Origin: Bog-473 sp963738135
GTDB lineage: Bacteria > Actinomycetota > Acidimicrobiia > Acidimicrobiales > RAAP-2
DNA length: 64,000 bases
Direction: 5' to 3'
Assembly: GCA_963738135.1 (NCBI GenBank)
Contig: CAVTVK010000001.1
Location: forward strand, 186,001-250,000
The translations under genes and the position numbers were made by a program. Shown piece by piece: positions 1 to 8,716 of this stretch (within the stretch, counting starts at the first letter, position 1; the number at the start of each line of letters is the position of its first letter). Under the pieces are notes generated by a model. The model was given only the letters and a program-made list of their open reading frames with translations. It was not told the DNA's origin and did not search any database.

Positions 1-332
1 CCGTCGTCATGGCCTTCATCCTCCTGGTGGGTTCGGGCTTCCGGGTGGCGCAGACGGCCCGCTCGGACTTCTCGCGCCTGATGGCGACGGGATTGACGCT
101 GATCATCGGCTTCCAGGCCTTCTTCATCATGGCGGGGGTCGTGCGGCTGTTGCCCTTTACCGGCATCACGCTGCCGTTCGTCGCCTACGGGGGGTCGTCG
201 CTGTTGGCCAACTACGTCCTCATCGCCTTGATGCTGCGCATCTCCGACGAAGGCGCGGTGGCGCAGGCCGAGATGCTGGCCGCCGGTGCGGCCGCGGCGC
301 CGGGTGAACGCCCGATGGTCCCGGCCCGCTGA
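1..332 (+). CDS. SEDS-family (FtsW/RodA/SpoVE) protein, C-terminal fragment
   Basis: This is the last 109 codons of a membrane glycosyltransferase of the SEDS family, which polymerises peptidoglycan from lipid II. The start lies upstream of the window; the frame is open from base 3. Two C-terminal transmembrane segments flank the family signature TGITLPFVAYGGSS, and an Ala-rich cytoplasmic tail follows. A second SEDS gene (rodA) lies about 1 kb away on the other strand, so this copy may be FtsW or another RodA; the visible part cannot decide. It converges on the next gene with only 19 bases between the stops. Confidence 0.85.
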   Translation, partial: VVMAFILLVGSGFRVAQTARSDFSRLMATGLTLIIGFQAFFIMAGVVRLLPFTGITLPFVAYGGSSLLANYVLIALMLRISDEGAVAQAEMLAAGAAAAPGERPMVPAR

Positions 333-351
333 GGAACCGGGTCCAGCTCGG

Positions 352-672
352 TCAGCCCTCCGAGCCGCCGGCCACCTCGTAGGACCAGAGCTCGGAGGAG
401 ACCGAGACCGGGCCGCCGTGCGGCGACGGGCGGTCGGCGCCCGCGTGGCCGTGGGCGAAGGCGGGTGACGACACCCACTTCTGGAACGACGCTTCGTCGC
501 GCCAACGGGTCACGACGAGCCACTGCAGGCGGTCGTCGGTGGGACGGAGCAGCTCGAAGCCCTCGAAGCCGTCCTGGTTGTCGACGGCGCCGGCCCGCGC
601 CGCGAAACGGCGGGCCAGTTCGTCGCCAGAGTTCTCCGGCACCGTGATGGCGTTGATCTTGATCAGGGTCAT
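352..672 (-). CDS. MhuD-like haem-degrading monooxygenase (ABM fold)
   Basis: A 106-residue antibiotic-biosynthesis-monooxygenase/IsdG-type protein. It resembles mycobacterial MhuD as I remember it: the opening KINAI, then RFAARAGAV, GFEGFELLRP and VVTRW occur in the same order and at the same positions. MhuD opens the haem ring with residues Asn7, Trp66 and a haem-binding His75. Here Asn7 and Trp66 are present, and histidines sit at 74 and 76 rather than exactly 75. The expected role is intracellular haem breakdown and iron release. No haem uptake gene is nearby. A general ABM protein of unknown substrate is the alternative. Confidence 0.75.
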   Translation of the reverse strand: MTLIKINAITVPENSGDELARRFAARAGAVDNQDGFEGFELLRPTDDRLQWLVVTRWRDEASFQKWVSSPAFAHGHAGADRPSPHGGPVSVSSELWSYEVAGGSEG

Positions 673-760
673 GACCCGATCAGATCAGATCCGCGCCGAC
701 TGCGCAGCGCGGCGGTCTCGACCGGGCACCGAAGCCCGGGCCCAGGGCTCCTGCCCCCAC

Positions 761-1288
761 CTACGGCTCGGGCGGCCCGTCGACCGCCGGTAGCTCGTCG
801 ACGATCGGGGCGACGTCGCCCATGTCGTCGAGCAGGCGCTCGTCGGCCAGGATCGGCGCCGGGACAGGCATGCGCAACGCCAGCACGATGCCGTCGGACG
901 GCCGACAGTCCACCCGCACTCGGCCCGCCGGGGTCATGAGGTCCAACTCGGCCAGCAGGTTCCCCTCGTCCCGACCGACCAGGCGGACAGCGATCACGTC
1001 GATGCGGGACTGCTGCAGCACCTGTATGAAGAGCTCGTGCGTCATGGGCCGACGCGAGTCCATGCGACGGAGGGCCTGTGCCATCGCAGTGCCCTCCGGG
1101 AGGCCCACGGGGAAGACCAGCGCCCGCATGGGGGGCTCGGACTCCACCAGGGTGACGGACGGGTACGGCGAAGGCAGGTCCATGGAGACGTCGTCGACGT
1201 CCATCACCCGGAAGGCGGCGGCCGCCGGGACCGGGTCCGGATCCGGCGGCGGCGGGGCCACCTCCGGTTGCGGCTGGACGTCGGTCAC
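761..1288 (-). CDS. bifunctional nuclease family protein (DUF151)
   Basis: A 175-residue protein. About 40 variable Pro/Asp-rich residues are followed by the bifunctional nuclease (BFN/DUF151) domain, marked by LPEGTAMAQAL, RPMTHELF and a DCRPSDGIVLALR segment. Plant members have RNase and DNase activity; the role of bacterial members is poorly defined. The ATG overlaps the rodA stop by four bases (ATGA), so the two genes are translationally coupled. The acidic Pro-rich N-terminus is probably disordered. Confidence 0.85.
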   Translation of the reverse strand: MTDVQPQPEVAPPPPDPDPVPAAAAFRVMDVDDVSMDLPSPYPSVTLVESEPPMRALVFPVGLPEGTAMAQALRRMDSRRPMTHELFIQVLQQSRIDVIAVRLVGRDEGNLLAELDLMTPAGRVRVDCRPSDGIVLALRMPVPAPILADERLLDDMGDVAPIVDELPAVDGPPEP

Positions 1289-2436
1289 CGGAATTTCCGC
1301 CGGGCACCCACGCTGAGCGCCAAGCCGATCGCCCCGAAGAACACCAGAACCGCCGTCCCGCCGTAGCTCACGAACGGGAGGGGAATGCCGGTGATGGGCA
1401 TGATCCCCATGGTCATCCCGGCGTTCTGGAAGACGCTGAACGAAATGAAGGCGAACAGGCCGGTGCAGATGAGGCGGCCGAAAGTGTCCCGGGCCACCAC
1501 GGCGGCGTGCAGCACCCGCCAGGCGATCACGCCGAGGAGGAGCAGGACGCCGACGGAGCCGACGAAGCCCAGTTGCTCGGCGACCGCCGTGAAGATGAAG
1601 TCCGTCTGCTGCTCGGGCACGTAGCCCAGATTCGTCTCCACGCCGTGGCCGATGCCCGACCCGAGGAGGCCGCCCGAGCCGATGGCGTTCTTGGCCTGCT
1701 GGCCGTTGTAGATCGCCTCCTGCACGAAGGGATTCGTGCTGTGCGAGTTCGGATTCAAGAACGTCGTGAGGCGTGCGATCTGGTAGTGGTGCAGAAAGCC
1801 ACCCTCGATCGCCACGAACGCCACCAGTGCGGTGCCGACGAGCAGCATGATCAGGATCCGGATAGGCAGGCCCGCCACCGCCAACAGGACCAGGAGCACG
1901 ATGACCATGATCATCGCCGTCCCAAGGTCCGGTTGGACGAGCACCAAGGCGATGGGGATGCCGGCCATGATGAGCAGGCGGAAGACGTCGAGCCAGGCCA
2001 GGCCCTCTTCCTCGCGTCGCGCGCAGTATGTCGCCACGGCCAGGATCAGAGCCAGCACGGCGAACTCGGACGGTTGCAACTGCAAGGGGCCGACGCTGAA
2101 CCAGCGCGCCGCGCCCTGGGCACTGCTCCCGATCGCGAACACGCCCAACAGGGCGATCACGATCAACCAGTAGAGGATATTGGCGATCGGCTCGAGACGC
2201 CGATAGTCGATCAGCGCCACCACCACCATGGTGATGACGCCGAGCACGACGAAGAGCCCCTGCTTCTTCAGGAAGGTCTTGGGGTCATCGCCCTGGGCCA
2301 GAAGCGAGCCTCGCGTGGCCGTGTAGACCATCACCACCCCGATGATCGACACCAGCAAGGTGGCGGTGAGGAGGATCAGGTCGAACGGAGGCACGCTGCG
2401 GCGGGCGGCAACGTGTGTTCGGGCGAGTGTGGTCAT
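1285..2436 (-). CDS. rodA: rod shape-determining SEDS glycosyltransferase RodA
   Basis: A 383-residue polytopic membrane protein with about ten transmembrane helices. It polymerises glycan strands from lipid II together with a class B penicillin-binding protein. Family marks are the GYVPEQQTDFIFTAVAEQLGF loop, with its essential acidic residue, and the C-terminal TGIPLPFVSYGG signature. I chose the ATG at 2436 (MTTLARTH), just before the first hydrophobic helix; the frame extends to 2490, but that extension would reach past the divergent mscS start at 2466. RodA is preferred over FtsW because no division-cluster genes adjoin. It is followed by the DUF151 gene in the same operon. Confidence 0.88.
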   Translation of the reverse strand: MTTLARTHVAARRSVPPFDLILLTATLLVSIIGVVMVYTATRGSLLAQGDDPKTFLKKQGLFVVLGVITMVVVALIDYRRLEPIANILYWLIVIALLGVFAIGSSAQGAARWFSVGPLQLQPSEFAVLALILAVATYCARREEEGLAWLDVFRLLIMAGIPIALVLVQPDLGTAMIMVIVLLVLLAVAGLPIRILIMLLVGTALVAFVAIEGGFLHHYQIARLTTFLNPNSHSTNPFVQEAIYNGQQAKNAIGSGGLLGSGIGHGVETNLGYVPEQQTDFIFTAVAEQLGFVGSVGVLLLLGVIAWRVLHAAVVARDTFGRLICTGLFAFISFSVFQNAGMTMGIMPITGIPLPFVSYGGTAVLVFFGAIGLALSVGARRKFR

Positions 2437-2465
2437 AAGGCGGATTCGGGGACAGAATACCGGCC

Positions 2466-3425
2466 GTGACCTCACCCTCCCTGGCGCCACTCCCTGCCCT
2501 GGTGGGCACCCTGGGCTCGGATCAAGTCGACCAAGGCGGGGGTTGGCTCTACCATCTCCTGATCAAGGCCGGTGTCAGCCCGGACACGGCGTCGACCGTG
2601 ACCGACCTGGTCGTGCGCCCGCTCGGGATCTTGGTCGTCGTCGTGATCGCGCTGATCGTGGCCCGCCTCGGGAGCCGGGTGATCCGCCGGGTCCTCGAGC
2701 GCGTCGCGAATCAGGCGGCCAACCGCTCGGGCTCGACCCGTGCCGGGGCCCGGGTCGCCACGATGTCCGGCGTCGTCGCCAACATCTGGCGCTTCTTCGT
2801 CTTCGTCGTGGCCGGAGCCATCGTGTTGGGCATGCTGGGCATCAACCTCACGCCACTGCTGGCCAGCGCCACCATCATCGGTGCCACGCTCGGGTTCGGC
2901 GCGCAGCAGATCGTGCGGGACTACTTCTCGGGCATCCTCATGACAATGGAGGACCAGTACAACGTGGGCGACTCGGTGACGGTCGGCGGCCAGACGGGCG
3001 TGGTCGAAGAGGTGACGATGCGACTCACGCGCTTCCGCGGGGTCGACGGGACCATCTTCATCGTCCCCAACGGCGACATCCGTCTCATCGGCAACCTGTC
3101 GCGGGGATGGGCCCGCGCCATCGTCGACCTCACCCTGCCCGGCGCCGGGGCCGCCGACCTCGAGACGGTGCGCGAGATCATCGGCACCGCGGCGCACGAG
3201 GTGGCCACACGCCCCGCCTTTGCCGGGCACAGCACCGAACCGCCCACCGTGGTCGGCGTGCAGTCGGCCGACGCCACGACGATCACCCTGCGCGTGACGT
3301 TGCTCACGGTTCCGTCGCAACGCGACCCGCTGACCCGGGCCCTGCGCGAGGCCGCGCTCGAAGCGCTGGCGAAGGCGGCGCTGTGGCCGGCCGAGGCCGA
3401 ACCGCCGGCCACTCCCGCCGCTTGA
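2466..3425 (+). CDS. mscS: MscS-family mechanosensitive channel
   Basis: A 319-residue small-conductance mechanosensitive channel that releases solutes during hypo-osmotic shock. Two to three N-terminal transmembrane helices (about residues 50-150) lead into the MscS pore/beta domain, with GATLGFGAQQIVRDYFSG and VGDSVTVGGQTGVVEEV, then FIVPNGDI and a C-terminal alpha/beta domain. The start is an initiator GTG at 2466. It is transcribed divergently from rodA with about 29 bases between the starts, so their promoters must overlap. It ends seven bases before the convergent aroE stop. Confidence 0.9.
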   Translation: MTSPSLAPLPALVGTLGSDQVDQGGGWLYHLLIKAGVSPDTASTVTDLVVRPLGILVVVVIALIVARLGSRVIRRVLERVANQAANRSGSTRAGARVATMSGVVANIWRFFVFVVAGAIVLGMLGINLTPLLASATIIGATLGFGAQQIVRDYFSGILMTMEDQYNVGDSVTVGGQTGVVEEVTMRLTRFRGVDGTIFIVPNGDIRLIGNLSRGWARAIVDLTLPGAGAADLETVREIIGTAAHEVATRPAFAGHSTEPPTVVGVQSADATTITLRVTLLTVPSQRDPLTRALREAALEALAKAALWPAEAEPPATPAA

Positions 3426-3432
3426 ACCGGCT

Positions 3433-4359
3433 TCAGCCCTGGGAGGTCTCGATGGCCTCCGCGGCCCGCCACATGGCCTCTACCGGTGCCGTCTCGCCGG
3501 TCCACAACTCAAGCTGGGCGGCCGCCTGGTGCACCAGCATGCCCAGCCCGTCGACGCCGCGGGCGCCCGCCGCGGCAGCCTCGACCAGCCAGGGCGTCGG
3601 GCGGGGCGCGTAGACCAGATCGGCGGCCACCTGGCCCCTCCGGAGCAGCGTCGGCGCCACGAGCCAGGGGGCAGGACTCTCGGGCGAGGCGCCCGCCATA
3701 CCGAACGGAGTGGCGTTGACGACCAGGTCAGCGGACCTGACCGCCTCGACCAGCGCCTGGTCGTCGTCCGCCACCACGGAACCCACCGGGCCGGCGAGCG
3801 CGGCGGCCGTGGCCGCCCGGGAGGGAGTCCGGTTGAGGATGGCCACCTGGTCGGCCCCGGCGTCGGCCAGGGCCAGCACCACGGCACGAGCAGCACCGCC
3901 GGCGCCGACAACGACGCACCGCTTCCCGGCCGGCGTGAAGTTCGCCCCCCGCAGCAGCGAGGCCACGAAGCCCTGACCGTCGGTGTTGGTGCCGAGCAGC
4001 ACGCCGTCTCGGTTGACGATGCAGTTGACGGCACCGAGCCGGCCCGCCACTTCGGTGCGTTCGTCGACCAGGGCCGCCACGTCGGCCTTGTGCGGCATGG
4101 TCACCGACAGTCCGGTGACGTCGGCCCGTCGCATGGCGGTGAGCGCTGCGGCGGCCTGACCGGGCGGCACCTCGAAGGCCAACGAGCGCCAGGTCGTTCC
4201 CAATCCCAGCGCAGCAAACGCTGCAGTGTGCAGTAAGGGCGACAAGGAATGGGCGATCGGGCTACCGATGACACCCACCAGTCGACTACCGGGGCCGGCC
4301 GCTGCCCGCGCCTCGTCGATCGTCAGGCGCGGGTTCGCGCCCGCCTCAGGGGAGACCAC
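3433..4359 (-). CDS. aroE: shikimate dehydrogenase
   Basis: Reduces 3-dehydroshikimate to shikimate with NADPH in aromatic amino acid synthesis. About 308 residues. The substrate domain shows SPIAHSLSPLLH, the catalytic Lys in MPHKADV and the NTDG loop. The NADP domain shows VVGAGGAARAV and the LNRTPSRA phosphate-binding turn. I place the start at the GTG at 4359, which overlaps the end of mltG by 14 bases; the frame runs on to 4398, but that longer start would overlap mltG by 53 bases. It is the last gene of the alaS-ruvX-mltG-aroE run, a usual actinobacterial order. Confidence 0.92.
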   Translation of the reverse strand: MVSPEAGANPRLTIDEARAAAGPGSRLVGVIGSPIAHSLSPLLHTAAFAALGLGTTWRSLAFEVPPGQAAAALTAMRRADVTGLSVTMPHKADVAALVDERTEVAGRLGAVNCIVNRDGVLLGTNTDGQGFVASLLRGANFTPAGKRCVVVGAGGAARAVVLALADAGADQVAILNRTPSRAATAAALAGPVGSVVADDDQALVEAVRSADLVVNATPFGMAGASPESPAPWLVAPTLLRRGQVAADLVYAPRPTPWLVEAAAAGARGVDGLGMLVHQAAAQLELWTGETAPVEAMWRAAEAIETSQG

Positions 4360-5563
4360 GACTCTTCGCCAGTTGCTGGTTGGCCAGCTGTTCGGCATAG
4401 GTATCCGAGAAAGCCATGGTGCCGTTCTTTTGCACCAGCACGAAATAGAGCCACGACCCGGCCGGCGGGTTGACGGCGGCCTTGAGTGCGTTCACGGACG
4501 GCATGCAAATCGGCGTCGGCGTCAGGCCGTCGTTGAGATACGAGTTGTACGGGGACTGGATCTTGAGGTCCTTGCTCGTCACCGGTCCCCCGTCCTGACC
4601 CAGCGCGTACAGCACCGTCGAGTCCATCTGGAGCGGGATGCCCTGGGCCAGGCGGTTGTAGATGACCCGGGAGGTGTCGGGCATGTTGACCGGGATGTAC
4701 CCCTCCTTCTCCACGATCGACGCCACAATCAGCATCTGATACGGGGTCACTCCCAGGGCGGCCGCCGACTCCGTGGTGAGGCCCACCGCCTGCAGCTCGC
4801 CGTCGAACCGCTGCACCATGGCGGTCAAGATGGCCGTGTCGCTCTCATCGGGTAGGACGAGGTACACCCCCACGCCGAGCATCCCCTCCAGATTGTTCGG
4901 ATCGGTAGCTGTGATCGTCGAATGGACGGCACCGCTGGCGGCGGCCTTCTCGAAGCCGCCGCCGGTGTGACCGGGCAGGCTGTCGACTTCCTGGGCGACC
5001 TCCGAAAGCGTGAAGCCCGGGCGGACGTTGACCGGGTAGATGTTGGGCCCGGCGGCCAGCAACTGCCGGACCTCCGAGAAGGCCAGGTTCTGGTGCATGG
5101 CGTAGCTGCCGGGGAGAACGGTCGGCGTTCCGTGCACGACCTCGGAGATCTGGAAAGCCAGCGAGCTGCCGATCACGTGCTGCTGACTCAACGCGTTGAC
5201 GATAGAGCTCGTTGACTCACCCTCATGCACGGTAACGACGACCTGCGGCCCGGGCGAGCCGAGCGCGTGCGACTCCAACTCGTACCAAAGGACGAAGGCC
5301 AGCACGATGACGACCAGCGCACCGCCGATGCCGAGCAGGATCCGGCGCCGGCGTCGCACTCGGGCCGAACGGGCAGCCCGGCGCCCCGTGCGGCTCTCGT
5401 GCTCGTCATCGGTCTCGACGGCGTCGCCGTCGGCGTCGGCGTCGGCATCCGCGTCTCCCCCGACCTCCGGCTGCTGCGACTGCGGCTGCTGCGACTCCGG
5501 CTGGGGCTGCGGCCAGGGCAGCTCCTCGTCGCCCCCGTCCCGGGGCCCGTCGGGGCCGCTCAT
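4346..5563 (-). CDS. mltG: endolytic murein transglycosylase MltG
   Basis: A 405-residue YceG/MltG protein that cleaves nascent glycan strands at the membrane. A disordered acidic N-terminus contains a run of alternating Asp-Ala (coded by GTCGGC repeats at 5429-5446). A basic stretch (RRAARSARVRRRRR) and one transmembrane helix (about 73-95) precede the periplasmic lytic domain. The probable catalytic Glu lies in IVASIVEKEGY, with downstream QMDSTVLYAL and SPYNSYLNDGLTPTPI signatures. Its ATG overlaps the ruvX stop (ATGA). Confidence 0.93.
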   Translation of the reverse strand: MSGPDGPRDGGDEELPWPQPQPESQQPQSQQPEVGGDADADADADGDAVETDDEHESRTGRRAARSARVRRRRRILLGIGGALVVIVLAFVLWYELESHALGSPGPQVVVTVHEGESTSSIVNALSQQHVIGSSLAFQISEVVHGTPTVLPGSYAMHQNLAFSEVRQLLAAGPNIYPVNVRPGFTLSEVAQEVDSLPGHTGGGFEKAAASGAVHSTITATDPNNLEGMLGVGVYLVLPDESDTAILTAMVQRFDGELQAVGLTTESAAALGVTPYQMLIVASIVEKEGYIPVNMPDTSRVIYNRLAQGIPLQMDSTVLYALGQDGGPVTSKDLKIQSPYNSYLNDGLTPTPICMPSVNALKAAVNPPAGSWLYFVLVQKNGTMAFSDTYAEQLANQQLAKSRGLP

Positions 5564-6009
5564 GCGTTGTCCAACCAGGCTTGGAGCAGCACCATGGCGG
5601 CCGCGCTGTCGACCACTTTTCGGGCCGCTTTGCCGGTCCGCCCGGCGGCCCGCAGTGAGCGCTCGGCCTCCACCGTGGTGAAGCGCTCGTCGGCCGTCTC
5701 GACCGTCACGCCAAGCGGTTCGAGCAGCTCGCGGAGTGCGGCCGCCTCGTCGAGGGCGGCTTGGGCCGCCGGACCGACCTGGCCCGAGAGGCTCAGCGGC
5801 AGTCCGACCACGACGGTCAGCGCTTCGACCTCACGCACGGCATCCACCACGGCACTGCGGTCGCGTGCCAGGTCACCGCTCCGCTGAATCGTGCCCCACG
5901 GGCTGGCCAAGCTGCGCCCGCTGTCGCTGTAGGCCACGCCGATGCGTCGCGCACCCAGATCGAGGGCGGCCACCCGGCCCGGACCGCGCCCGGTCCCGTC
6001 GCCGCTCAC
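5560..6009 (-). CDS. ruvX: RuvX/YqgF-type putative Holliday junction resolvase (pre-16S rRNA nuclease)
   Basis: A 149-residue RNase H-fold protein with ALDLGARRIGVAYSD (catalytic Asp), VGLPLSLSG and DERFTTVEAE (catalytic Glu). YqgF proteins have been linked both to Holliday junction cleavage and to 16S rRNA 5' end maturation. The GTG start overlaps the alaS stop (GTGA) and the stop overlaps the mltG start, so the trio alaS-ruvX-mltG is one transcription unit, as in many Gram-positive genomes. Confidence 0.92.
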   Translation of the reverse strand: MSGDGTGRGPGRVAALDLGARRIGVAYSDSGRSLASPWGTIQRSGDLARDRSAVVDAVREVEALTVVVGLPLSLSGQVGPAAQAALDEAAALRELLEPLGVTVETADERFTTVEAERSLRAAGRTGKAARKVVDSAAAMVLLQAWLDNA

Positions 6010-8629
6010 GCGGACAGAAGCCGCTGCGCCTCGACAAGCGCCGCCTCAATCTGTGAGGGATCCTTCCCACCCGCCACGGCAACCTCGGGCGAACCGCCGC
6101 CGCCACCTCCGACCATCTTCCCGAGCGTGCGCACGAGCTGCGTGGCGTCGGGCGTTCCTCCGGTGGCGGCCACAATCGCTGCCTTGACCCCGTCGGGCGA
6201 CCCGGCGAGCACCACGGCCCGCACTCCGTCGTGGCGCAGCACGGCCTGCGCCAGGGTGCGCAGATCGTCGGACTCCACTTTGTCGCGGCGCGCCACGACC
6301 ACCCCGCCGTCCGCGGCCGCGGCCTCGGCCAGTGTCGTGGCCTCCGCCTCATTCGACTGTTGGCGCAAGCGGGACAGCTCCCGCTCCCCATCGCGCTGAC
6401 GCTCGGCGAGGCGACCGATGGCCGACAAGAGCTCGTCCGGCTCGGAGCGCACGAGTTCGGCGGCCGCCTGCACCAGGTGCTCACGTTCGAGAGCGCGCTC
6501 GAGCGACGCGAATCCCGTCAGCGCGAAGATCCGCCGCGTGTTCGAGCCGATGGAGCCCTCCGACAACAGCGTGATGGATCCGATCTGCCCCAGCGAGTCC
6601 ACGTGGGTGCCGCCGCAGAACTCGAGCGAGGTCGGGCCCGCCTGCACGACGCGCACCGACGAGCCGTACTTGTCACCGAAGAACGCGATGGCGCCCATGT
6701 CCTCCGCCTCTTCGCGCGAGGTCTCGGTGGTGTCCACCCCCACTGCGGTCAGCACGGCACGGTTGGCCCGGGCGAACACCTCGTCGAGCTCCTCGGGCGT
6801 CGGTGCAGTGTGGTGCGAGAAGTCGAAGCGCAGGTACTCCGGCGCCACCAGGGACCCCTGCTGGCGTACGTGGTCGCCCAGCACGGCCCGCAGCGCCGCA
6901 TGGAGCAGGTGCGTCGCCGTGTGGTTGCGCCGGATCGCCTCGCGCCGCTCGCCGTCGATGGTGGCCAACGCGTCCTGGCCCGCCCGCACCTCGCCACTCA
7001 CTCGGGCCCGGTGCACGAACAACCCGGGCACGGCCAAGACGGTGTCCTGGACATCAGCGATGCCCGACTCGGTCACGATGGTGCCGGTGTCGCCCACCTG
7101 GCCGCCGCTCTCGGCGTAGAAGGGCGTACGGTCCAAGAAGATCTCGACGAGACGCTCACCGTCTGCACCGTCTGCACCGTCTGCACCGTCTGCACCGTCT
7201 GCACCGTCTGTGTCGGCCCCCGGCTCGAGCACGGCGACGATCTGTGCCGGCACCTCGTAGTTCTCCTGGCCGCGGCCCACGAACACCGTGGGGCCCTCGG
7301 CCTCGAGCAGCGCCCGGTAGGCCGCCTCGTCGCCGGCCCGGGTGGACTTCGCCGCCGCACGGGCCCGCTCCCGTTGGGCGGCCATGGCGGCGTCGAAACC
7401 GGCGCGGTCCACCGCCACACCCGCATCGCGCGCCAGCTCCTCGGTCAGCTCGACCGGGAAGCCGTGGGTGTCGTGGAGGGTGAAGGCCACGTCCCCCTCC
7501 AGCACCTTCGTCCCGGTGGCGAACGCCTCCTCCAATCGGCTCAACCCGGCCCGCAGCGTGCGGTCGAAACCGGCCTCCTCGCGCGCCACGACGTTGACGA
7601 CGAGATCCTGCTGGGCGCGCAGCGCCGGGTAGGCCTCGCCCAACACCTCCGTGGCCGCCTGCACCAGTGCCGGTCCGATGGGCTTCTCCACGCCGGCGCG
7701 GCGGGCCGCCAGGACGGCGCGGCGCACGACGCGGCGCAGCACGTAGCCCCGCCCCTCGTTCGCCGGCAGCACGCCGTCGGCCACCAACATGGAGAAGGCA
7801 CGCCCGTGGTCGGCCAGAACGCGCAGCGCGACGTCGGTGGCCGGGTCCTTTCCGTAGCCGGTGCCGAGGATGGAGGCCGCCGTGTCGATGAGCGGCAGCG
7901 AACAGGTCGGTGTCGAACACGGAATCGACGCCTTGGAGGATGGGAAGGTTGCGCTCGAGGCCGGCGCCAGTGTCGATGTTCTTGCGCGGCAGGTCGGTGA
8001 GGACACCGGCAGCGTCGCGGTCGTACTGCATGAAGACGAGGTTCCAGATCTCGACGAAGCGATCGCTGCCGCCGTGCTTGGGACCGCCGTCGTCGCCGTA
8101 GGCCGCGCCGAGGTCCATGAAGATCTCGGAATCGGGACCGCACGGCCCGGTCTCGCCCATGGCCCAGAAGTTGTCCTCGTCGCCCATGCGCTGCACGCGC
8201 TCGGGCCGGATGCCGACCTTGTCGATCCAGAGCTGTTCGGCCTCGTCGTCGCTGTCGTGCACGGTCACCCAGAGACGGTCACCGTCGTGGCCCAGGACTT
8301 CGGTCAGGAGCTCCCAGGCCATGGGGATGGCCTCGGCCTTGAAGTAGTCCCCGAAGCTGAAGTTGCCCAGCATCTCGAAGAAGGTGCAGTGGTACGTGTC
8401 GGTCCCGATGATCTCGATGTCGGGGGTCCGGAAGCACTTCTGAATGGAGGTGGCACGGGGCCACGGGCGCCGGCTCCTCACCCAGGAAATAGGGCTTGAA
8501 GGGCACCATGCCCGCGATGGTGAAGAGGACGGACGGATCGTGCGGGATCAGGCTGGCGGAGGGGACGATGCTGTGGCCCCTCTCCGCAAAGAAGCGCGTA
8601 AAGGCCGCCCGCAGTCCGTTGGCGTCCAT
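6006..8629 (-). CDS. alaS: alanyl-tRNA synthetase (two frameshifts)
   Basis: Charges tRNA-Ala and clears mischarged Ser/Gly. The reading begins at the ATG at 8629 (MDANGLRAAF), changes frame near 8458-8462, where an extra base sits in a GGGG run just before RATSIQKCFRT, and changes again near 7899 before PLIDTAASILG. Allowing for these, about 873 residues are recovered: the class II core (FTIAGMVPFKPYFLG, GDEDNFWAMGETGPCGP), the editing domain (FYAESGGQVGDTG, NHTATHLLHAAL, CGGTH) and the C-terminal oligomerisation region. Both shifts hit conserved sequence, so errors are far likelier than gene loss. A 9-bp repeat encoding Asp-Gly-Ala lies before the editing domain. Confidence 0.9.
7158..7211. 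repeat. 9-bp tandem repeat inside alaS
   Basis: Five perfect units of ACCGTCTGC plus a sixth with one changed final base (plus strand). On the alaS strand they read as repeated Asp-Gly-Ala, forming an acidic flexible insertion between the catalytic/tRNA-binding part and the editing barrel of AlaRS. Being a multiple of three, unit gain or loss keeps the frame. Confidence 0.95.
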
Positions 8630-8716
8630 CTCTGCAGCTTACCGGGGGCAAAAACGGATCCGGGGCCGCGCTGGCAGGCCGAAAAGCTCCAGGCCGGCGC
8701 CCGGCGGCGACCGGGC

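Noticed and set aside
1507..2469. 320-codon plus-strand frame opposite rodA
   Set aside because: The Asp/His/Gln-rich composition is the reverse complement of hydrophobic codons of the membrane protein on the other strand.
6231..8000. 589-codon plus-strand frame opposite alaS
   Set aside because: It mirrors the alaS coding strand, is rich in Arg/Gly/His with no recognisable motif, and continues through the alaS 9-bp repeat as Val-Cys-Thr. It is a GC-rich shadow frame.
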